Below, piece after piece: positions 1-4,795 of a DNA stretch of 8,118 nt (position 1 is the stretch's first letter; each line of letters starts with the position of its first letter). The notes beneath the pieces are model-generated. The model did not search any database. It was not told the DNA's origin and worked only from the letters and a program-made list of their open reading frames with translations. A program made the position numbers and the translations under genes. The stretch spans positions 1 to 8,118 of the forward strand of contig RXOA01000031.1 of assembly GCA_003979035.1 (NCBI GenBank). Direction: 5' to 3'. This DNA is from Candidatus Bipolaricaulota bacterium. Lineage in GTDB: Bacteria; Bipolaricaulota; Bipolaricaulia; UBA7950; UBA9294.

Positions 1-365
1 ATGGTCTCAACAGCGCCCGGCCGGTAGTGTTCCCTGACCCAATCGACGGCATCTTGGCTCGTGACTCCCGCAAGGACGGCCACGCACGCAAGGACAGTTC
101 CCGTTCGTCCGATCCCTCCGACGCAGCCGATCTCGACCCGTCGTCCGGATTGAGCCATTCGGAACGCGCGTTCGATCTGCTCCACAGCCTGGCGCCAGTC
201 TGTGGGCAGCCCGTAGTCGGGCCAGTCGATCATGGTGGCCGGCCAGCTTGGAGCCCACTTCGGGTCCAGATAGAGCCCGTAATCACGGCTCGGATCGTCC
301 GGTCGACGCTCGGAGAGCGGTCGAGCCACCATGGAAGTCCCATCGGGAAACCGGACATCCGCCAT
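1..365 (-). CDS. Protein-tyrosine phosphatase family protein (3' end beyond window)
   Basis: The first 121 codons of a protein that continues past the left edge. It should hydrolyse phosphate esters, probably phosphotyrosine, through a cysteinyl-phosphate intermediate. Seen directly: the P-loop GCVGGIGRTGT gives CX5R with Cys81 and Arg87 and the usual Thr after the Arg. Upstream, IDWPDYGLP (residues 46-54) matches the WPD loop of PTPs, making Asp50 the likely general acid. A helical stretch after the P-loop fits the PTP fold. No signal peptide or membrane segment is visible, so it is probably cytoplasmic. The ATG at 365 is chosen because GGAGGG (374-379) sits 8 bases upstream; an in-frame ATG at 419 lacks such a site. 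The gene lies 160 bases after the YgjP-like peptidase on the same strand. The substrate is unknown. The protein could instead act on dual-specificity or lipid substrates. Confidence 0.88.
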   Translation of the reverse strand, partial: MADVRFPDGTSMVARPLSERRPDDPSRDYGLYLDPKWAPSWPATMIDWPDYGLPTDWRQAVEQIERAFRMAQSGRRVEIGCVGGIGRTGTVLACVAVLAGVTSQDAVDWVREHYRPGAVET

Positions 366-373
366 CGATGCGT

Positions 374-379
374 CCCTCC
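374..379 (-). promoter_or_regulatory. Ribosome binding site of the phosphatase gene
   Basis: GGAGGG on the minus strand, 8 bases before the ATG at 365. It decides the start in favour of 365 over the in-frame ATG at 419. Confidence 0.7.
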
Positions 380-525
380 ATTCGTCAAGCGTCCGCTGAG
401 CTTGATCGGCAAAGAGCATAAGACAAGAAGAAACGCAGCGCGAGTGGCTTGCTTCCGAGCTGCACCCAAGAAAGACAATCGAAGTCGTGTCGACCACTTC
501 ATCGATGTGAGCTGTGTAGTCTGAT

Positions 526-1284
526 CTACGCGGTCCCGGCGGCGCTTGAGCCTCGCGTCGGGCAATACTCCAACCAGTTGGGAACACAGCGCTCGGCGCC
601 TCGCAGCACGTGTCTCAGTTCATCTGCGTGCGGCTCCTGAGCGCGCAGCAGATCCCAAAAGGCACGGGAGTGACTGGGATGAACCGTATGACAGAGTTCG
701 TGAACCAGGACGTACCGGACGAGATCGTGAGGAAGAAACAGGAGCTTCGCATTCAGACTGATAGTTCCCCGAGTCGAGCAGCTTCCCCAGCGGGTTTTCT
801 GGCAGCGGACCATCGTCTTGTCAAAACGGAAGTCTCCGCGGTCGGCTTCGGCAACCAGCCACGGCACGAGATGCTGCTTGGCCTTGTCGAGTGTCCATTG
901 CCGCAACGCGATTCGGCAAACATCGTTGCTCTCCACTCTCCCGAAAACGATCAAATCGCCGTGCGGTCTCTCCTCAACTTGGACGTTCGAGACCGACGAC
1001 GCCATGTACCGCACCCGGAATGAACGCTCAATCGCCTGCAGGGTGACGTGCTCCGGCAATCGTGAAGGTGGGTCCGCTTCAAGATCCCGGCGCTGCTGCT
1101 CAAGCCGCCGAGAGACGTGCTCGATCCACGCCCGCTTCTCGTCGAGCAGCGCAGGAATCCGGCGCACATCAAATCCCCTGGGCACGATCACGATGAGCCC
1201 ATCATCCAGTGAAAGGCGAAAGCGAACATTCCGCGCTCTCGAGCTTTCTCGGACCTGATAGGTGATATTCAGAGGTCGTTCCAC
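526..1284 (-). CDS. YgjP/DUF45-type zinc metallopeptidase
   Basis: A 252-residue protein of the YgjP-like (DUF45, WLM-related) metallopeptidase family. Seen directly: the zinc site HELCH at 195-199 with a third His at 205 (HPSHSRAFW), and the family block RWGSCS at 165-170 followed by ISLNAKLLFLP. The N-terminal part (about residues 5-60) has the beta-rich start and the PRG..RRI..LL..K..WI segment typical of this family. His195, His199 and His205 should bind zinc, with Glu196 as the catalytic base. There is no signal peptide, so it is probably cytosolic. Substrates of this family are poorly known. The start is GTG at 1284, because GGAGGAG lies 6 bases upstream. Longer in-frame starts (ATG 1299, ATG 1314, TTG 1335) lack a ribosome binding site, and the one at 1299 overlaps this Shine-Dalgarno. 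The gene follows a long structured non-coding stretch. Confidence 0.92.
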   Translation of the reverse strand: MERPLNITYQVRESSRARNVRFRLSLDDGLIVIVPRGFDVRRIPALLDEKRAWIEHVSRRLEQQRRDLEADPPSRLPEHVTLQAIERSFRVRYMASSVSNVQVEERPHGDLIVFGRVESNDVCRIALRQWTLDKAKQHLVPWLVAEADRGDFRFDKTMVRCQKTRWGSCSTRGTISLNAKLLFLPHDLVRYVLVHELCHTVHPSHSRAFWDLLRAQEPHADELRHVLRGAERCVPNWLEYCPTRGSSAAGTA

Positions 1285-1290
1285 CGAGAT

Positions 1291-1297
1291 CTCCTCC
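1291..1297 (-). promoter_or_regulatory. Ribosome binding site fixing a GTG start
   Basis: GGAGGAG on the minus strand with a 6-base spacer to the GTG at 1284. It lies inside the longer open frame that begins at 1335 and argues that the longer frame overcalls the N-terminus by 5 to 17 residues. Confidence 0.7.
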
Positions 1298-1376
1298 ATG
1301 AACGGATTTTGCATCAACGCTCGATTGGATGCCAACCGTCGGCGTCCACAAAGGACCCGAATGACACCTCCGAGTT

Positions 1377-1430
1377 GCCAGAGGCGACCGCCGCGGAACG
1401 CGGAAACCGGGGTCGCCTGTTGGCGGCGAC
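1377..1430 (-). promoter_or_regulatory. Structured leader with two exclusive hairpins upstream of the peptidase
   Basis: Three short elements can pair in two ways. AGGCGACC (1382-1389) is the perfect reverse complement of GGTCGCCT (1411-1418); the stem extends outward through GCCA (1377-1380) and TGGC (1421-1424) and encloses a small CCGCG/CGCGG hairpin (1391-1403). Alternatively, the middle element GTCGCC (1412-1417) pairs with GGCGAC at 1425-1430 across a 7-base loop. In the minus transcript this lies about 93 bases before the GTG of the YgjP-like peptidase, where an attenuator would sit. No U-run follows, so any switch would act on translation or through another mechanism. It is seen by eye only and does not match a riboswitch class I know. 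Confidence 0.35.
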
Positions 1431-1515
1431 GATGTGCACTGCGATGGGTTTCGGACCAGAGCCGCGGTCAGCGTGCGCTTCGAGGGAATGCACTCAATGA
1501 GGCGTAGATGCAATT

Positions 1516-1541
1516 GTCCTCCTCGACGCGCCGAGGAGGAC
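1516..1541. other. Perfect 10-bp inverted repeat with 6-base loop
   Basis: GTCCTCCTCG (1516-1525) and CGAGGAGGAC (1532-1541) are exact reverse complements around a six-base loop. No T-run follows on either strand, so it is not a classic intrinsic terminator. One arm on either strand contains CCTCCT, an anti-Shine-Dalgarno-like sequence. It sits about 230 bases upstream of the peptidase start and may be part of its leader or a protein-binding site. Confidence 0.5.
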
Positions 1542-1721
1542 GACAAGCTGCGCTGATTCCACGCTGGATCGGGTCCGTGAGACGCCCCCTGCAACACGAT
1601 GCATCATGATCGGCCATCAGCTGGACACCGACACATCCCTTCCGGCGAGATCGCGGCTCGCTTCGGCGGCCATGCCCCGCTTCTTCGAACAAGAGGGCGA
1701 GCCACGAGTCGGGCAATGAAC

Positions 1722-1751
1722 AGGACCAAGATCTGGATCTAGATACGGATC
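1722..1751. repeat. Hexamer tract, intergenic copy 1
   Basis: Five six-base units in register: aggacc, aagatc, tggatc, tagata, cggatc. Read on the minus strand this gives the alternating open frame DPYLDPDLGP, the same phase as the Asp-Leu tract inside the oligopeptidase gene. It lies in the long gene-free stretch. The units match those of the other tracts, so I count it as one family member. Confidence 0.6.
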
Positions 1752-2042
1752 ACCACAGCTCCGAAAACCCGTCCACCACAGTCGATGGCCTTTTCTACAC
1801 CTCATCTCGGAAACGCCGCTGCAAAGACCTCTCATCCGGCCACGTGGTTCGATCCAGCCAGGAGAGGCCGCTTCGCGTCGCGTTCATTGGAACCCATGGT
1901 GCGCAGGGAATACCTGAGAGGGAGCTTCCCGTCGGAAACGCGTCGTCTTGGAGCAGACCCCGCAATTAAGAGGATCCGGCAGAATGCGCTCCAGACATGG
2001 CGGAAGCGGGCCGGAGGAACTCGACAGCGCCGACACACTCGC

Positions 2043-2059
2043 CGTGTGACCGTGACACG
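2043..2059. promoter_or_regulatory. 17-base near-palindrome, operator-like
   Basis: CGTGTGACCGTGACACG has five perfectly paired outer bases on each side and two more pairs inside, with one mismatched position per arm. Its half-site (GTGTGAC) resembles the CRP-type half-site of the palindrome centred about 60 bases to the right, but the spacing between halves differs. It may be a transcription-factor site; no regulated gene is evident. Confidence 0.25.
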
Positions 2060-2102
2060 CACCCTCATCATCCACCCGGCCCGCCAGAGAGCGCACATCG
2101 AA

Positions 2103-2118
2103 TGTGACCCACATCACA
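2103..2118. promoter_or_regulatory. CRP/FNR-family operator-like palindrome
   Basis: TGTGA, six bases, TCACA: both half-sites match the well-known CRP consensus exactly. By a rough count, these ten fixed positions would be expected about 0.008 times by chance in a window this long. It lies just downstream of a TTGACA box on the minus strand, where a bound regulator would block transcription. No convincing gene begins next to it on either strand, so the target is unclear. Confidence 0.4.
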
Positions 2119-2128
2119 CTCAACATTA

Positions 2129-2158
2129 CCCGTAGCACAAGAGAGGAGCGCTTGTCAA
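2129..2158 (-). promoter_or_regulatory. Possible sigma-70-type promoter, minus strand
   Basis: A perfect TTGACA (2153-2158) is followed after 18 bases by TACGGG (2129-2134) with a TG one base upstream, an extended -10 arrangement. The -10 hexamer is poor. The TTGACA lies partly in the loop of an imperfect hairpin (arms 2139-2148 and 2159-2168, 9 of 10 pairs). If active it would start near 2122, just before the CRP-type palindrome, and read toward the peptidase gene more than 800 bases away. Confidence 0.22.
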
Positions 2159-2416
2159 CTCCCCTCTTAAGGCGCTGATCATTGCGGCACTCCGCACTGC
2201 AAACTGCACGCCGATCGATTCTACGGTGATCTACGACACACTCGATCACGATCAGCGCCCGCCGAAAGCTCATGCCCATTGGACACGGCGAGTGCTTCGT
2301 TCCGGTCCCGAGGCGGCATTCGATTCAAGTTCCGTGCGCCTCTCGATTCGTCGCCGCAATCGTTGCCGGGAACTCTGAGCGAGATTCCGCCGCCTTTGCA
2401 CTGCTTCTCAAGACAG

Positions 2417-2449
2417 CGCGGACCGGAAGAGGGGGATTCCCGGTCCGCG
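2417..2449. terminator. 10-bp GC-rich hairpin, possible terminator
   Basis: CGCGGACCGG (2417-2426) and CCGGTCCGCG (2440-2449) are exact reverse complements around a 13-base loop. On the plus strand the stem is followed by AGCTTTTCGC, a short T-run that makes a weak intrinsic terminator. On the minus strand it lies about 260 bases after the DUF4345 stop and is followed only by CTGTCTTGAG. It may end the aspartase-DUF4345 transcript or be an RNA element of another kind. Confidence 0.35.
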
Positions 2450-2708
2450 AGCTTTTCGCAAGCAACTCCCCGCCGCTGCATTCGCCAAGAGCTGCTTGCC
2501 ACCGACTTCATCATAGAACAACACGCCGAGGCGCCAAATAAGCCTCTCAAGGATACAGCCAAGAATCGTTAATGGGAGAGGAGAAGAACGAATGTCTCCA
2601 ACGAATCCGGGCGCGCTGACGTCCGCACGGCAGTGCACTGGGGAGGGCGTCGGCCGAGGACGACAGTCCCTTCCCATCGAACGAGAGTCGACCTAGCCGG
2701 CTGCCCCT

Positions 2709-3053
2709 CTACAGGACCAATAGGACTCCGGACACAGCCTCCGCCGAGATCACGAGCAGCGTGGATACCGTCATCGTGCGATCGGCGGCCATGGTTGCGG
2801 CACGCGTCACAGCGACGGTCAAGTAGGCAATCCCCAACGTACGATACGCCGCCGGATCGCGGAGTATCACAACCGCCGCCCCGAGCCCCACGAGCAACGC
2901 CCCCATCCAAGCGCGAATCTCCCCGACGCCTCGCGGACCCGGAGCCACCAATCCGGTAAATCGGCTGATCGACTGAGGTCGGGCAAGCGCCAGGGTGCCG
3001 GTCGCGATGGTCGCCAATCCGACGATCATCTTCAGAACCTCGATCACACTCAT
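2709..3053 (-). CDS. DUF4345-type small integral membrane protein
   Basis: A 114-residue, very hydrophobic protein with four likely membrane helices at about residues 5-24, 47-64, 72-89 and 95-114. The block GVGEIRAWMGALLVGLGAA (43-61), Gly-Glu-Ile-Arg followed by a Gly-rich helix, is the hallmark of DUF4345-like proteins; the length and helix count fit that family. Its biochemical role is unknown. The start at 3053 is chosen because AGGAGG (3065-3070) lies upstream, at a longish 11-base spacing. A longer open frame from 3161 begins inside the hexamer tract and would add an odd Trp/Ile-rich N-terminus, so I reject it. The gene follows the aspartase-like gene by 179 bases on the same strand, with the hexamer tract between them, and may share its transcript. 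The protein ends at its last helix with no tail. Confidence 0.8.
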   Translation of the reverse strand: MSVIEVLKMIVGLATIATGTLALARPQSISRFTGLVAPGPRGVGEIRAWMGALLVGLGAAVVILRDPAAYRTLGIAYLTVAVTRAATMAADRTMTVSTLLVISAEAVSGVLLVL

Positions 3054-3064
3054 CGCCGCCGTAT

Positions 3065-3070
3065 CCTCCT
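3065..3070 (-). promoter_or_regulatory. Ribosome binding site of the DUF4345 gene
   Basis: A perfect AGGAGG on the minus strand, 11 bases before the ATG at 3053. It supports the short form over the longer frame that starts within the repeat tract. Confidence 0.6.
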
Positions 3071-3108
3071 TTTGGCGATTCCCCGTCACATCGACGAACG
3101 ATGCTGAC

Positions 3109-3174
3109 GAGATTCGAATGCAGATCCGGATCAAGGCCCAGATCCAGGTCCAGGTCCACATCCAAGTCCAAGTT
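3109..3174. repeat. Hexamer tract, copy 2, between aspartase and DUF4345 genes
   Basis: Eleven six-base units in one register, including cagatc, cggatc, aaggcc, cagatc, caggtc twice, cacatc and caagtc. It is the longest tract in the window. It begins with a GATTCGAAT core (3111-3119) that recurs in the tract at 6387-6446. It lies 58 bases after the aspartase stop and 55 bases before the DUF4345 start. Read on the minus strand it gives alternating Asp-Leu in one frame, although no gene uses it. Confidence 0.85.
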
Positions 3175-3232
3175 CGACGACAACTCGACGATGCCGTCTC
3201 TCCGCGCGCCCCAAGTCGAGTTTAGCGATGCG

Positions 3233-4651
3233 TCAATCAGCAGGGAAACGACACGCATCGTCTCGCGGATAGATCCCGCGCGCGACTCGCATCGGGTCGA
3301 GAAGAGTGCGCGCTTCGGTCTCCTCCAACAGCTTCTTCTCCAGCACAATCTCAAGGACCGATCTTCCGCAAGCCACAGCTTCCCTGGCAATCTCCGCCGC
3401 TTGCAGATAGCCGATCCGCGGTGCAAGAAGCGTCGCGATGGCAGGATTGTCTTCGAGCCGCCCTCTGCAGGCCTGTTCGTCGGCACTCATCCCGGCGATG
3501 CAGCGATCCTGAAAAACAGGCAGATACCGAGTCAGAAGATCAATCGATGAGAGAAGATTGTGAATCATCACCGGAGTCATGACATTGAGTTCGAGCTGTC
3601 CTGCCTGCGCCGCCATCGCCACGGTCGTGTCGTTCCCGATGACTTGATAGGCCACCATGTTCAGACACTCCGCCATCACCGGATTGACCTTCCCTGGCAT
3701 GATCGATGAACCCGGCTGCACTGCGGGAAGCCGAAGCTCTGCAAATCCCGTCACAGGTCCGGACGCCAGGAGGCGGAGATCGTTGGCGATACGGGTCAGT
3801 TCCAGAGCCAGCTCTCTTAGCGCTCCGGACAACCCCGCCAACTGCGCACGGCTCTGCAATGCCTCGTAGCTGTCGCAGGCGGCCCGGAGAGATTCTCCGT
3901 ACGCATCGGAGAGTCGATGGATCATGCCTGCTCGGTATCCTTCCCCTGCATTTGCGCCGCTTCCTACTGCAGTACCACCAATCGGGAGCTCGCGGAGATC
4001 GTCTCGTCGCTGATCCAGTCGCCGCGCTGCGCGGCGAAGTGCGCTCGACCAAGCGCCGACCTCCGCACCCAGGGTGAGCGGTACGGCGTCCATCAAGTGC
4101 GTTCGCCCCGACTTCGGGATCTCGGCAAACGACGCTGCGCGCTCTTCAATGGCCGATGCAAGCGCCTCTACAATCGCGATTAATCGGATAGAGCCCTCCA
4201 TCGCCGCGAGATGCGCCGCGGTGGGAAACGTGTCGTTCGTCGACTGAGCAAGGTTGACGTGGTCATTCGGAGAAAGCGTCCCGTAGTCTCCCCGAGGGTG
4301 CCCGAGCACTTCCAGCGCCCGATTCGCCAGCACTTCGTTCACGTTCATGTTGAACGACGTCCCCGCACCGGCTTGGTACACATCCACGACGAACTGATCG
4401 AGCAAAGCTCCCCCCAGCACGTCGTCGGCCGCCCGAATGATTGCGCCGGCCCGCACGTCGTCCAGGGCCTTCAAATCGCAGTTTACGACTGCCGCCGCTC
4501 GCTTCACGTGGACGTAGGCTCGCACCAGGAGGGGATCGGCGCGAAGCCCGCTCACCGGAAAATTGACAATCGCCCTCTGTGTCTGGATGCCGTAGTACGC
4601 CTCATCCGGAAGCTCCAGTTGACCTAGAGAATCTCGTTCGGTCCGTGACAC
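3233..4651 (-). CDS. aspA: Aspartate ammonia-lyase (aspartase/fumarase superfamily)
   Basis: A 472-residue lyase, the usual length for aspartases and class II fumarases. It most likely converts L-aspartate reversibly to fumarate and ammonia in the cytoplasm, acting as a homotetramer. Seen directly: the superfamily signature GSSIMPGKVNP at 314-324; the substrate blocks GTSFNMN (97-103), STND (137-140) and GRTHLMDA (182-189); a C-terminal domain with GYLQAAEIAREA. These residues line up with Bacillus AspB at a constant offset of three (Thr98, Ser137, Thr138, Asn139, Thr184, His185, Ser315 as base, Lys321, Asn323). The opening DSLGQLELPDEAYYGIQT and NFPVSG are closer to aspartase than to fumarase, but fumarase (fumC) remains possible. 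The GTG start at 4651 has AGGAGG 5 bases upstream. The gene follows the oligopeptidase by 144 bases, which suggests use of peptide-derived aspartate. Confidence 0.9.
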   Translation of the reverse strand: MSRTERDSLGQLELPDEAYYGIQTQRAIVNFPVSGLRADPLLVRAYVHVKRAAAVVNCDLKALDDVRAGAIIRAADDVLGGALLDQFVVDVYQAGAGTSFNMNVNEVLANRALEVLGHPRGDYGTLSPNDHVNLAQSTNDTFPTAAHLAAMEGSIRLIAIVEALASAIEERAASFAEIPKSGRTHLMDAVPLTLGAEVGAWSSALRRAARRLDQRRDDLRELPIGGTAVGSGANAGEGYRAGMIHRLSDAYGESLRAACDSYEALQSRAQLAGLSGALRELALELTRIANDLRLLASGPVTGFAELRLPAVQPGSSIMPGKVNPVMAECLNMVAYQVIGNDTTVAMAAQAGQLELNVMTPVMIHNLLSSIDLLTRYLPVFQDRCIAGMSADEQACRGRLEDNPAIATLLAPRIGYLQAAEIAREAVACGRSVLEIVLEKKLLEETEARTLLDPMRVARGIYPRDDACRFPAD

Positions 4652-4656
4652 GTCTT

Positions 4657-4662
4657 CCTCCT
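4657..4662 (-). promoter_or_regulatory. Ribosome binding site fixing the aspartase GTG start
   Basis: AGGAGG on the minus strand with a 5-base spacer to the GTG at 4651. It supports a non-ATG start, and the resulting N-terminus matches the family. Confidence 0.7.
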
Positions 4663-4708
4663 ACTCGCTTTGATGCGCTGGTGCGACAGGTCTGACGACG
4701 TGTCGCTT

Positions 4709-4762
4709 CGCCCCGCCCGCAGCCCCATCCGCAACTCCAGCCTCAACCTCGGATCCATCTGC
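4709..4762. repeat. Possible degenerate hexamer tract between oligopeptidase and aspartase genes
   Basis: The plus strand reads as six-base units agcccc, atccgc, aactcc, agcctc, aacctc, ggatcc, atctgc, preceded by two C-rich units. The period of six is visible, but only the last units carry the GATC core seen in the clear tracts. It occupies the same kind of position as the tract at 3109-3174, between consecutive genes. It may be an old, diverged copy or simple low-complexity sequence. Confidence 0.3.
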
Positions 4763-4795
4763 CGCGCGCCCGAGCCGACACCGATTCAACATCAC

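Larger units (their letters stand above)
1285..2708. other. Long stretch without a convincing gene, rich in inverted repeats
   Basis: About 1.4 kb between the DUF4345 gene and the YgjP-like peptidase gene. All open frames here, on both strands, give Arg/Ser/Pro-rich or otherwise unrecognisable proteins, have no good ribosome binding site and overlap one another, so I call none of them. What is visible is regulatory or structural: a possible two-state leader (1377-1430), a 10-bp hairpin (1516-1541), a hexamer tract (1722-1751), palindromes (2043-2059 and 2103-2118), a promoter-like TTGACA with a hairpin (2129-2168) and a 10-bp hairpin (2417-2449). It could hold an unrecognised RNA gene, a decayed gene or promoters for the downstream peptidase. 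Confidence 0.6.

Noticed and set aside
27..524. 165-codon plus-strand open frame
   Set aside because: It is antisense to the phosphatase gene, whose WPD and CX5R motifs are unambiguous.
548..1717. 19-base similarity (17 of 19) between 548-566 and 1699-1717
   Set aside because: It does not extend on either side, and a match this short is expected at about this level by chance in 8 kb.
1785..2135. 116-codon plus-strand open frame
   Set aside because: Arg/Thr/His-rich translation, no ribosome binding site, unrecognisable, and it runs through the palindromic sites.
2272..2541. 89-codon plus-strand open frame with a partly protein-like middle
   Set aside because: There is no clear ribosome binding site, the second half is Arg/His-rich, and it contains the perfect 10-bp hairpin. 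I cannot exclude it but do not support it.
2533..2581. Sequence resembling an integron attC site (gccaaataagcctctcaagg) with a CCTCTC/GAGAGG pair
   Set aside because: No matching inverted core sites at both ends, no integrase or cassette array, and only a six-base stem with a 27-base loop.
3054..3161. N-terminal extension of the DUF4345 protein through the hexamer tract
   Set aside because: The extension is a Trp/Ile-rich product of the repeat, while AGGAGG upstream of 3053 and the family N-terminus support the short form.
2569..3486. 305-codon minus-strand open frame with an Asp-Leu run
   Set aside because: It overlaps the aspartase and DUF4345 genes in another frame, is Arg/Ser/Gly-rich elsewhere, and its Asp-Leu run is only the hexamer tract read through.
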